This document shows positions 27,292 to 35,380 of a DNA stretch of 64,000 nt, one piece after another. The notes beneath the pieces were generated by a model. The model searched no databases. It saw only the letters and a program-made list of their open reading frames with translations, and had not been told where the DNA came from. Source of the stretch: Carnimonas nigrificans ATCC BAA-78 (GTDB lineage: Bacteria > Pseudomonadota > Gammaproteobacteria > Pseudomonadales > Halomonadaceae); assembly GCF_000526695.1 (NCBI RefSeq), contig NZ_JAGO01000011.1:310001-374000 (forward strand). The letters run 5' to 3'. The position numbers and the translations under genes are program-made. The number at the start of each line of letters is the position of its first letter. The stretch's first letter is position 1.

Positions 27292-28146
27292 ACAGGAATA
27301 GCGTTGCCAGAGACTCACGAGGCGGTGAAGTGTGTTCTGTGGCAGTAGAAGTGAGAAGAAGAGAGAAGAGGACGCTCTTTTTAAAGAAGCAGAAGAGGGC
27401 CATCGGCTGCTGCTCGATCCGAGTGGTGTGCGACTATTGTCTATAAAGACTAAAGTCGTAAATAGCTGCTCTAGCCTGTGCTTCTGCGCGCAGGCTTGTC
27501 GCTAAAAGGGCTGTTCGCTATTGAATGGGGACGCTTCATTCAGCGACGATAGCGAGTATGTGCGTTGGCATCACCGGGGCCTGTTTCCAATGAGCGCTGA
27601 ACGAGAGAATAAAGCTGATGTTCAAGTGGCTGCCGCGCACGCTTGTTAACCCGTCTTATGGGTAGCGGTTGCGTTTATATCTTTTCTATCTCACTGAATA
27701 TTAAGAAAAAATATAATTTTTTGATAAGGTGAGGCGTTATATTGATGCTCTGCGGTGGTGAGCCAGGCGGCTTTTGAATAGCGTTCGGCAGGGAGATTCC
27801 ACCGCATTTTTCAAGCCAGCGTCGCCAGGTAGAAAAGCCACTGCGCCAGCTCGAAAAATACCCCGCGTGGTACAAGAAAAAAATGGCAGAAAGATGACAA
27901 TGCTGGTTTTTCTCTACTTGTAAAGCCTCTCTTTGGATCAAGGCGGTTATCCGTCTGGCAGCCTTCCTTGCGCTTTGACTCTTCCGTAGAAGTCTGTTTT
28001 ATATAGGCAAGCCTTTCAGTCAATGAAGGTTTTTCGAGGGAAAAGGCGTCAGTATCAGTGCGATACGTATAATTTTTGAATAACTCCGCTATCGCGATCT
28101 GTCGCTGGTCATCTTCCCGTCCTTCGCATCAATCCGGGATTATTCA
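27292..28146. other. 855-bp gene-free region upstream of the osmoprotectant importer
   Basis: No gene or known RNA recognised. The composition is AT-richer than the neighbours, especially 27660-28080. A 9-bp hairpin AGCCTGTGC / GCGCAGGCT is at 27473-27496. A TATAAT hexamer occurs at 28068-28073, about 75 bp before the first opu gene, and may be its -10 box; no good -35 is 17 bp upstream, as is common for osmotically controlled sigma-S promoters (inference). Confidence 0.4.
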
Positions 28147-28878
28147 ATGACCCCAACATTATTGCGACGTGGCTGTGGCATCTTGTGTGCTGTGATCTTC
28201 TGCTGGCTGATTCTTAAGTGGATCGGCTGGGCCACTATCGTTGAATTTCGCGCAGACCTGCTCTTTTATACCGGCCAGCATCTGCTGCTGGTGCTGATCT
28301 CCATGGCGGCGGCTCTGGTGGTGGGGATTGCGGCTGGCGTCGGGCTAAGCCGCCCCTCCATGGCAGGCAGCGCCGAGCGTTTCATGCAGGTGTTCAATAT
28401 CGCCAATACGGTGCCACCCATGGCGGTGCTGGCGATTGCGCTCGCCTTCTTCGGCATTGGCGCCATTTCAGCGGTGCTGGCGCTATGGCTGGCCGCGCTG
28501 CTGCCTATCGTGCGCAACACCTATCAGGGCCTCAGGAATGTGGATCCCGCGCTGAAAGAAGCCGCCAAGGGATTGGGAATGCGCCCACTGCAATCGCTTT
28601 TGAAGGTGGAGCTGCCCAACGCCTGGGGCGTCATCATGAATGGCATTCGCATCGCGCTGGCGATCAATGTAGGCAGTGCGCCGATCTCCTTCCTGATTGG
28701 TGCCAACAGTCTGGGCAACCTGATTTTCCCCGGTATCTACCTTAATAACGCTCAGCAGATGCTGTTGGGGGCCTTTGCGACGGCGGCATTGGCGCTGGTG
28801 CTGGATGGTCTGGCGGCGCTGATCTCTCATTGTTTGACGGCTTTCCAGGGCAATGGTGCTGTGGAGGAAGCGGCATGA
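28147..28878 (+). CDS. Osmoprotectant ABC transporter permease (OpuCB/OsmW/YehY type)
   Basis: 243 residues with about six membrane helices. The cytoplasmic EAA loop reads DPALKEAAKGLGMRPLQSLLKVELPNAWGVIMNGIRIA, which contacts the ATPase. Family members import glycine betaine, choline, carnitine or related solutes. First of four genes; the stop overlaps the ATG of the binding-protein gene (ATGA). Confidence 0.9.
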   Translation: MTPTLLRRGCGILCAVIFCWLILKWIGWATIVEFRADLLFYTGQHLLLVLISMAAALVVGIAAGVGLSRPSMAGSAERFMQVFNIANTVPPMAVLAIALAFFGIGAISAVLALWLAALLPIVRNTYQGLRNVDPALKEAAKGLGMRPLQSLLKVELPNAWGVIMNGIRIALAINVGSAPISFLIGANSLGNLIFPGIYLNNAQQMLLGAFATAALALVLDGLAALISHCLTAFQGNGAVEEAA

Positions 28879-29798
28879 ATATCAACAGGAAGGGGATTCA
28901 GGGCGCACTTCGTATTGCGCTGGCCGCGGTGCTGCTGGCGGTTTCCTTTAGTCAGGCACAGGCGGCCAATCAGGGCAATATTCGCATTGGGGCAAAATCG
29001 TTTACCGAGCAGCGTTTGCTTGCCACCATGACGCAGCTCTATTTACAGCATTTGGGCTACAACGTTGATGTCACCTGGGGGTTATCCACCTCGATCTCCC
29101 GCCCGGCGCAGCTCAATAACGAACTCGATATGGTATGGGAATATACCGGCACCTCCCTGCTGACCTACAACCATATAGATGAAGTGCTGGATTCGGAGCA
29201 GTCATATAAGCGAGTCAGTGAACTGGATGGCAAGCAGGGGCTGGTGTGGCTTGCCCCGACCGACTTCAACAACACCTACGCCATCGCCATGCCCGAGGAG
29301 ATCGCGAAAGAAAATGGTGATTTGCGCACCTTGAGCGAATTTGCCAAGTGGACGCGTGAGCATCCCGATCAATACATGCTGTTTGCGATGGATTATGACT
29401 TCGCCGGTCGTGCCGATGGCTTGCCCGGCCTCGACAAGAAGTATCACTTCGGTTTCAGCCGTGGAGAAAAACGCTCGATGGACCCGGGGCTTGTCTATCT
29501 GGCGCTGCGCAATCAGCAGGCGTTTGGAGGCGTGGTGTACACCACTGATGGGCGCATCAACGCGTTTAACCTACGGGTGCTGGACGATGATCTGCACTTC
29601 TTCCCGGCCTATAACGCGGCCCCTGTGGTGCGCGCCGATTACCTTGAACAGCACCCACAGCTTCGTGCGCAAATGAAAAGGATCACGGATCTGCTGGACG
29701 ATCAGACCATACGTTCGCTCAACACGCGGGTAGATGTCGATCAGCAGTCCGCTAATACAGTGGCACGGGACTTTCTTTCTAAACACGGATTGATCTAG
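28875..29798 (+). CDS. Osmoprotectant-binding periplasmic protein (OpuCC/OsmX/YehZ type)
   Basis: 307 residues. A signal peptide with hydrophobic core at about 11-25 ends in AQA near residue 30, with no lipobox, so the protein is free in the periplasm. The mature part begins with IRIGAKSFTEQRLLATMTQLYL, the hallmark of QAT-family quaternary-amine binding proteins, followed by WEYTGTSLLTYN. The ATG at 28875 has GGAGGAAG upstream and overlaps the permease stop. Confidence 0.92.
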   Translation: MNINRKGIQGALRIALAAVLLAVSFSQAQAANQGNIRIGAKSFTEQRLLATMTQLYLQHLGYNVDVTWGLSTSISRPAQLNNELDMVWEYTGTSLLTYNHIDEVLDSEQSYKRVSELDGKQGLVWLAPTDFNNTYAIAMPEEIAKENGDLRTLSEFAKWTREHPDQYMLFAMDYDFAGRADGLPGLDKKYHFGFSRGEKRSMDPGLVYLALRNQQAFGGVVYTTDGRINAFNLRVLDDDLHFFPAYNAAPVVRADYLEQHPQLRAQMKRITDLLDDQTIRSLNTRVDVDQQSANTVARDFLSKHGLI

Positions 29799-29805
29799 GG
29801 CGCCC

Positions 29806-30456
29806 ATGGATTTTACGACGACGCTTAAAAACCTCGACTGGATGCAGGTGCTGACGCTGACCGGACAGCATATCTATCTGGTGGCGATTGCGGTTGGCCT
29901 GGCTATTCTGATTGGCGTGCCCTTGGGCGTGCTGATGCTGCGGGTGCGCTGGCTGGCAACGCCGCTACTTACGGCGGCCACCGTGATGATTACGCTGCCT
30001 GCGATAGCGCTGTTTGGCATCATGATGCCGCTCTATTCATCCTTCGGTATGGGGCTGGGAGCGGCACCTGCGATTACGGCGGTCTTTCTCTACTCCCTGC
30101 TGCCCATCATGCGTAACACCTACGTAGCGCTGGCCGGTATTGACCCAGGTATTCGTGAAGCAGGTCGCGGCATTGGCATGACCTTCTGGCAGCGCCTGAT
30201 GCGGGTCGATCTGCCGCTGGCGGTGCCTGTCATTCTTGCCGGTGTGCGTACCGCAGTGGTGATGAATATTGGCGTAATGACCATTGCCGCCGTTATTGGC
30301 GCGGGTGGGCTGGGCTTGCTGATTTTGAACGCCATCGGGCAGAGCAACATACCGCTGCTGATCGTCGGGGCGGTGATCGTAAGTTTGCTGGCGGTGATTA
30401 CCGATGCCGTGTTGAACCTGATTCAACGTCTTCTGACCTCCAAAGGGATTGCGTAA
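29806..30456 (+). CDS. Osmoprotectant ABC transporter permease, second subunit
   Basis: 216 residues, about five or six helices. The EAA loop is DPGIREAGRGIGMTFWQRLMRVDLPLAVPVILAGVRTA. It pairs with the permease two genes upstream to form the membrane channel. The start is 7 bp after the binding-protein stop, and the stop overlaps the ATPase start as TAATG. Confidence 0.92.
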   Translation: MDFTTTLKNLDWMQVLTLTGQHIYLVAIAVGLAILIGVPLGVLMLRVRWLATPLLTAATVMITLPAIALFGIMMPLYSSFGMGLGAAPAITAVFLYSLLPIMRNTYVALAGIDPGIREAGRGIGMTFWQRLMRVDLPLAVPVILAGVRTAVVMNIGVMTIAAVIGAGGLGLLILNAIGQSNIPLLIVGAVIVSLLAVITDAVLNLIQRLLTSKGIA

Positions 30457-31616
30457 TGATTGAACTTGACGCGCTGAGTAAGGTATTTCCAACGCCCAAG
30501 GGAGGCAGCGGGGCACCCGCAGTGGATAACGTCAGCCTGACCGTCCAGAAGGGCGAGCTGTGTGTCTTCCTTGGCCCCTCCGGCTGTGGCAAGACCACCA
30601 CGCTCAAAATGATCAACCGTCTGATTGAGCCAAGCTCCGGACGTGTATTGATTGACGGTAACGATACCGCGGAGATGGACAAGGTAGAGCTGCGACGCTC
30701 GCTGGGCTACGTGATCCAGCAGATCGGCCTGTTTCCCAACATGACGATTGAACAGAACATTACCGTGGTGCCTCGTATGCTGGGCTGGTCGGCCCAGCGC
30801 ATGCGCGAGCGTGCCCGTGAACTGATGGCGATGGTGGCGCTGGAGCCTGGTCAGTATTTGTCGCGCTACCCTCGTGAACTGTCAGGCGGTCAGCAGCAGC
30901 GTATCGGTGTGATTCGGGCGCTGGCCGCTGATCCGCCCCTGCTGCTGATGGATGAGCCTTTCGGCGCGGTCGATCCGGTCAACCGTAGCGTGATTCAGGA
31001 TGAATTCCTGCAAATGCAACGCACTCTCGGCAAGACGGTCATCATGGTCAGTCATGATATTGATGAGGCGATCAAGCTGGGGGACAAGGTCGCGCTATTC
31101 CGATCAGGGCAGTTGAAGCAGTTTGCGCACCCCGACCGGCTGTTGGCTGATCCGAGCGATGAGTTTGTGCGCGCCTTCGTGGGGGCCGACCACACCTTGA
31201 AACGCTTGCTGTTGATCTCTGCCGGTGATGCCGCCGATGATTCGCCCTCCAGTCCGCTGGGCACCCGCGTGGGGGATGCGCGAGCGCGGATGGAAGAAGA
31301 GGATCGCCGCTATCTGGTGATTTCGGATGCCGCGGGCAAGGGGGTTGGTTTTGTTCGCCGTCATGATCTGCGCCATGTGGATGATGCCACGCCGATTGAT
31401 ACTTATCTGCGCGAGTTTTCCACTACCGCGGAAGGCGGTGAAAACCTGCGCGTGGTGCTGTCTCGCATGTATGAGTGCAACACCTCATGGTTGCCGGTAG
31501 TGGATGATAACGGTTTGTTCATGGGGGAAGTGACCCAGGAGTCGATCGCTGCCTATCTGAGCACTCGTCATGGGGCCAGCGAAACGTCGATCAAGGCCCC
31601 AGGCGCGGAAGTATAG
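30456..31616 (+). CDS. Osmoprotectant ABC transporter ATPase with CBS domains (OpuCA/OsmV type)
   Basis: 386 residues. Walker A is at 40-48 (GPSGCGKTT), the signature LSGGQQQR at 142-149, Walker B LLLMDEPFG at 162-170 and the switch His at 200. After about 250 comes a C-terminal CBS-type region, which in OpuA/OpuC senses ionic strength. It is last in the operon. Its final codons and stop are duplicated in tandem downstream (see findings). Confidence 0.93.
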   Translation: MIELDALSKVFPTPKGGSGAPAVDNVSLTVQKGELCVFLGPSGCGKTTTLKMINRLIEPSSGRVLIDGNDTAEMDKVELRRSLGYVIQQIGLFPNMTIEQNITVVPRMLGWSAQRMRERARELMAMVALEPGQYLSRYPRELSGGQQQRIGVIRALAADPPLLLMDEPFGAVDPVNRSVIQDEFLQMQRTLGKTVIMVSHDIDEAIKLGDKVALFRSGQLKQFAHPDRLLADPSDEFVRAFVGADHTLKRLLLISAGDAADDSPSSPLGTRVGDARARMEEEDRRYLVISDAAGKGVGFVRRHDLRHVDDATPIDTYLREFSTTAEGGENLRVVLSRMYECNTSWLPVVDDNGLFMGEVTQESIAAYLSTRHGASETSIKAPGAEV

Positions 31617-31866
31617 GCGGAAGTATAGAAGGGGCGGGGAAGCAGAGGCGAGTCGGCTGACGACGTTATACAAAGCTGCCTGACGCACAAAATGTTGAGG
31701 CAGTTAACACGTCTGCCTTTATCAGCGCCGACGTTCAGCCCAGCGCTATTCCTCGCGCGTATCTTTCATGAATAACAGGGCGCGCAGCGGTTTAATGATG
31801 ATGGGCTGTCTTACAGGTATGGCCTGCTGCGCGTTCGTAACAATGGCAAACGATCTGTTGGCTGGA
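31617..31866. other. Intergenic region between the importer ATPase and the Rrf2 regulator (convergent)
   Basis: Starts with a second copy of the last 12 bp of the ATPase gene (31617-31628). No gene seen and no clear terminator with a T run. Confidence 0.5.
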
Positions 31867-32391
31867 TCAGCTTTTCTCTCCCAGACGCTCCCGGGTGCGG
31901 TCGGTTAGCCATTGAATGGCTTGCTCTTCATAGGCGTTAGGCGCTTTTTGCGCTACCTGTCGGGAGAGATCGTTCAGGGAGTGCTGTTTCAGTTCATCGC
32001 GCATGGCTTGTTCAGCCGCCAGCATAACCGCATGAATGGAGCACACTCCGCTGGTGGCCCAGCTCGGGACGCCATCGGTAAACAAGGCACAGCGACCGCG
32101 TATTTCCCGACAGTTGAACAGGGACTTGCTGCCATCAATGGCTACCACGACATCATGCACGCTAATCTGGCTGGCCGGTCGCGCCAGTCTAAAGCCCCCC
32201 TTGAAGCCTTCCGTGGCCTTGACCAGGCCGGCTCTGGACAGTTTGGTGAAGAGCTTGGCCATGTATTCGCCGGGAACTCCTTGCAGTTCCGCCACATCAC
32301 GGACACTGGCCTCGATGGTACTTTCATCTGAACGGGTGAGATAAAGCAGGCAATGCAAACCATATTCGACCCCGGCGCTCATATAAGACAT
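31867..32391 (-). CDS. Rrf2-family transcriptional regulator with three conserved cysteines
   Basis: 174 residues. The Rrf2 winged helix is at about 3-75 (YGLHCLLYLTR, VRDVAELQGVPGEYMAKLFTKLSRAGLVKATEGFKGGFRLA). Three cysteines, C94, C101 and C117, could hold an Fe-S cluster or act as thiol sensors; the spacing C-x6-C-x15-C differs from IscR and NsrR, where all three are within 13 residues. The start lies five bases after the stop of the flavoprotein gene, so both are one operon. Its ribosome site is within the end of that gene. Likely autoregulates the operon (inference). Confidence 0.85.
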   Translation of the reverse strand: MSYMSAGVEYGLHCLLYLTRSDESTIEASVRDVAELQGVPGEYMAKLFTKLSRAGLVKATEGFKGGFRLARPASQISVHDVVVAIDGSKSLFNCREIRGRCALFTDGVPSWATSGVCSIHAVMLAAEQAMRDELKQHSLNDLSRQVAQKAPNAYEEQAIQWLTDRTRERLGEKS

Positions 32392-32396
32392 GGAGA

Positions 32397-33620
32397 TTAT
32401 TCCGTGATGACGTCTGGAATGTCTTGCTGTGGAGCGGCGGCTGCCAGTATGTCGCTCCGGCTGCCCTGCGGGGGATAGATCCACTCCGTGTTGATCTGCT
32501 GCTTAAGCCTTGCCGCGCTGCTGCCCGTCAGTTTTACCTGCCGACCCCAGCCTTCACTATAAACCGCATTGGATGGCCCCAGCGCCAGACAGGTGACATA
32601 TTTGGGTTGGGAATAGGCCAAAGGGTCAAGACCAAGCAGATCAGCGACGACGTTATAGCCAGCAGAGCGGCCCAGAAACATGGCGTGCTGGCAGGACATC
32701 ATGGTGCAGTGTCCTTCATCATCGGTGGCGGCTCTTGCACAATCACCCGTTGCGAAAACAGCTTCCACACCCGTTACCTTGAGGCTGCGCTCTACCTGCA
32801 AGCGGCCGTATTCATCGCGCTGTGCCGGTATCTGTTCAGTGAGAGCACTGGCCCGAGCGCCCGCTGTCCAGATCACCGTATTGGCGGCGATCCACTCCCC
32901 GTTTTCGAGCATAACGCCGTGCTCGTTGACTTCCGTCACGCCAGCGCCAACTTTCCAGCTAATGCCTTGTGCGGTCAGCGCCTCGATAATAGTGGGGCGG
33001 GGAGCTGCACCCAGCTCTGGGCCGACCTCGTTGTCACGTTCGATCAGCATCACCCGACACTCGGGGGCAGCGCCAAATATTGCCGCGAGACGGGCTGGAA
33101 GCTGAGTGGCGAGTTCAAGTCCGGTAAAGCCTGCTCCTGCCACGACCACCGTATTGCGCTGCTGGCTTGCAGGCTGGGCGGCCAACGACCTGAGATGTGC
33201 TTCCAGCCTGACGGCTGCATCAATCTGATCAATATTGAAGGAGTGTTCGCGCAAGCCGGGAATGGCAGGGCAGAAAAGCTGGCTGCCAGCGGCGAGCACA
33301 AGGCGGTCATAACTCAGCAGCGTGGTTGGTGCTGACGCATCACCGGCCTGGATGCTCACTTCCTGGGCGACAACATCAATCGTTTGTACCCGTCCGGCAA
33401 TAAAGCGTATTCCAGCGGTATTGAACAGATCCTGCAAGGGTGCCTTTAGCCCTTCCGGATGCTCTTCATACAGGCGCGGGCGGATGTGAAGAAACGGTTC
33501 CGGTGCCACCAGTGCCACTTCAACGTCGTTACGCCCCTGCTGCTCCAGTAAGCGAACAGCGCCAAGAGCGCTCCACATGCCAGCAAAACCGGCACCGATA
33601 ACAAGAATACGTGTGGTCAT
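32397..33620 (-). CDS. NAD(P)/FAD-dependent oxidoreductase, type II NADH dehydrogenase-like
   Basis: 407 residues. Two Rossmann motifs are seen, GAGFAG near residue 8 for FAD and VVAGAGFTGLELA for NAD(P)H, with a later ATGDCARA FAD motif. The overall plan matches NDH-2-like flavoproteins, which pass electrons from NADH to quinone. Two cysteines near CTMMSCQHAMFLGRSAG are of note. I chose ATG 33620; the longer frame has no support. It heads an operon with the Rrf2 gene, behind a perfect inverted repeat. A redox or nitrosative stress link is inferred from the regulator, not shown. Confidence 0.8.
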   Translation of the reverse strand: MTTRILVIGAGFAGMWSALGAVRLLEQQGRNDVEVALVAPEPFLHIRPRLYEEHPEGLKAPLQDLFNTAGIRFIAGRVQTIDVVAQEVSIQAGDASAPTTLLSYDRLVLAAGSQLFCPAIPGLREHSFNIDQIDAAVRLEAHLRSLAAQPASQQRNTVVVAGAGFTGLELATQLPARLAAIFGAAPECRVMLIERDNEVGPELGAAPRPTIIEALTAQGISWKVGAGVTEVNEHGVMLENGEWIAANTVIWTAGARASALTEQIPAQRDEYGRLQVERSLKVTGVEAVFATGDCARAATDDEGHCTMMSCQHAMFLGRSAGYNVVADLLGLDPLAYSQPKYVTCLALGPSNAVYSEGWGRQVKLTGSSAARLKQQINTEWIYPPQGSRSDILAAAAPQQDIPDVITE

Positions 33621-33679
33621 GGAGATCTCTTCCGTTCTGATCGCTTGAAAACGTCGGTGTTGGCACGGCATTTCAGTCG

Positions 33680-33720
33680 CGCCGCTTAACTACGATTATA
33701 TTGGTCGCAGTTAAGCGGCG
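33680..33720 (-). promoter_or_regulatory. Perfect 12-bp inverted repeat at the flavoprotein/Rrf2 promoter
   Basis: CGCCGCTTAACT (33680-33691) and AGTTAAGCGGCG (33709-33720) flank a 17-bp spacer that on the minus strand contains TATAAT. It is about 60 bp upstream of the flavoprotein start. It reads as an operator around the -10 box, probably for the Rrf2 protein; it could alternatively be a transcript hairpin. Confidence 0.55.
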
Positions 33721-34097
33721 CAATCAACTTGCCTCACAATAGGGGAGGGCGGTTTGATCGCGGTCAGCCAGAAGAGCAGCCGCGTGATCGCGACGATCGG
33801 ACTTTCTGCATCTTCATTACTACTGCACCGTTATCGCATCACGGCGCTGGCAGAGGCGTGAGAAGGTCTCTTGACAGTGGCGGCATCGGGATAAACGCTA
33901 CCATTCCCGCTATCGGGGAAGAAGTGAAGGAGACTGGCAGTGATGTGCCAACTATTCTGCTAAACGAGGGGAAATACCGCAGAAAATCTACGAACTACGT
34001 AAGTAAGGGGGGAGAGTGATATCAGCACGCGGAATGAGAGAAGCAATTCTCTTGGCTATGGCTGAAGGTCAGGGAAAGTACGTGAAACTGACTGAAA
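33721..34097. other. Gene-free region between the flavoprotein promoter and the tRNA pair
   Basis: About 380 bp with no recognised gene. Near its right end AGAGAA (34037-34042) pairs with TTCTCT (34047-34052), a weak hairpin that may be where the tRNA transcript ends. Confidence 0.4.
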
Positions 34098-34173
34098 TGG
34101 CTCCCCGAACAGGACTCGAACCTGTGACCCAATGATTAACAGTCATTTGCTCTACCAACTGAGCTATCGGGGA
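34098..34173 (-). tRNA. tRNA-Asn (anticodon GTT), copy 2 of the pair
   Basis: 76 nt including an encoded CCA. On the minus strand it begins TCCCCGATAGCTCAGTTGGT, has the anticodon loop CTGTTAA with GTT, a normal GGTTCGAGTCC T-arm, and a 7-bp acceptor stem TCCCCGA/TCGGGGA. It is identical to the copy 29 bp upstream and presumably made from the same precursor. Confidence 0.97.
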
Positions 34174-34202
34174 ATATCAATGTGTGATGCAGCGGTGCTG
34201 AT

Positions 34203-34278
34203 TGGCTCCCCGAACAGGACTCGAACCTGTGACCCAATGATTAACAGTCATTTGCTCTACCAACTGAGCTATCGGGGA
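34203..34278 (-). tRNA. tRNA-Asn (anticodon GTT), copy 1 of the pair
   Basis: 76 nt, base-for-base the same as the gene at 34098-34173, with encoded CCA and GTT anticodon. It is nearer the promoter. Confidence 0.97.
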
Positions 34279-34585
34279 ACAGCCTTAAGCACGCGGCGTA
34301 GTATACTTGGCCTGTTTTCAACGTCAAGCGTCGAAATGAAATTAGCGGTGTAACGTCCTGTTTAAAGGGCGATTGGAGCGTATTCAGGTGCAGAAGAATG
34401 GCTGTTTTTCATGGGGATTAGCGTCTTTTGCTTCAATTCTCTCGCACTGCACGATCTTTTTGGTAATCGCGCGTAAATCTGCTTCTCTTGGTCGCTGTAC
34501 CGTGCTTAGCTGGAATAGCAATCGCTGATAAGCTCGCGTCTCGACGCTTTGCGCGTTATTTGATTTGAATGAAAAGGAAGTGATC
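34279..34585. other. Region between tRNA promoter and SIMPL lipoprotein
   Basis: Holds the tRNA promoter at its left end and must hold the lipoprotein promoter. No other gene seen. Confidence 0.4.
34300..34327 (-). promoter_or_regulatory. Promoter of the tRNA-Asn pair
   Basis: On the minus strand, TTGACG (34322-34327) and TATACT (34300-34305) are 16 bp apart, close to the sigma-70 consensus. The sequence after the -10 is GC-rich (ACGCCGCG), the type of discriminator that makes stable-RNA promoters subject to stringent control. It lies about 20 bp before the mature tRNA. Confidence 0.85.
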
Positions 34586-35374
34586 ATGTCCCCATGGGTT
34601 CAGCGTTCCTGTCTCGCTGTAGCAATTTCCTCCGCGCTTTTGACAGCGGGGTGCTCTGCACCGCCGCCGCCTCCCGGTGATCACGGCGATCATCCGCGTC
34701 AGATTGACGTTCAGGCGCAGGGTTCCATTGAGGTCGTGCCTGATATTGCCACTATTCACGCCAGCTTGCTGGAGCGGACGCCGCCGCAGCCAAGCGATCA
34801 GCAGTCATCGACGGATGCCAGGGCGCTGAGGCAAGCGCGTGACAGCCTGGAAGGTCGGGTAGGCGAGGCTATTCGGGCCATTGAAGGGGCTGGAATCAAA
34901 TCCCGGGATGTATCCGCAGGCTCCCTGGATGTAGCGCCGGAAATCTTCTATCGGCACGCTAATAGCGATGATCGTCAGCAAATGAGCAGAACGCGAGTAG
35001 AGCGCTCCCTCACCATTACCGTGCGTGATCTCGATAAGGTGCCAGCCATACTGAATGCGCTGACCGAGGCGGGCGTCGATAATCTTTCCGGTGTGGACTA
35101 TTCACTGGCAGATGCCGACAAGGCGAACGACGAAGCGCTGCACAAGGCCCTTGAACGTGCGCAAGCCAAGGCTGAGCTGATGGCGAAGGCATTGGGAGCC
35201 AAGCTGGGGCCGGTGCAAAGCATTGAAGAGACCAGCAGTGATGTCAGCCCACGTCCCCCCATGATGATGGCTCGCATGGCGAGCGCCAAGAGCGAGTCGG
35301 CCCCAACCCCCGAGTATCGTCAGGGCGAGTTGAACCGCGAGGCATCGGTTCACGTTATCTGGCAACTTCGCTAG
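34586..35374 (+). CDS. SIMPL-domain (DUF541) lipoprotein
   Basis: 262 residues. The N-terminus is a lipoprotein signal with lipobox LLTAGC, followed by a Pro-rich linker (SAPPPPPGDH), so the protein is anchored in the outer or inner membrane. The rest is a SIMPL/BP26 domain (IDVQAQGSIEVVPDIATIHASL, RSLTITVRDLDKVPAILNALTEAGVDNLSGVDYSL). Members of the family form oligomeric channels or act in periplasmic stress, but the role is not established. ATG 34586 has AAGGAAGTG before it. It is convergent with ydiJ, the stops being only about 6 bp apart. Confidence 0.85.
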   Translation: MSPWVQRSCLAVAISSALLTAGCSAPPPPPGDHGDHPRQIDVQAQGSIEVVPDIATIHASLLERTPPQPSDQQSSTDARALRQARDSLEGRVGEAIRAIEGAGIKSRDVSAGSLDVAPEIFYRHANSDDRQQMSRTRVERSLTITVRDLDKVPAILNALTEAGVDNLSGVDYSLADADKANDEALHKALERAQAKAELMAKALGAKLGPVQSIEETSSDVSPRPPMMMARMASAKSESAPTPEYRQGELNREASVHVIWQLR

Positions 35375-35380
35375 CAAGCA

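Noticed and set aside
27675-28023. Two minus-strand frames of 70-88 codons in the gap before the opu operon
   Set aside because: No ribosome sites, odd amino-acid content and no resemblance to known proteins.
32424-33335. A 303-codon plus-strand frame opposite the NADH-dehydrogenase-like gene
   Set aside because: Antisense to a clear flavoprotein gene whose motifs fix the reading frame; no domain seen in the opposite frame.
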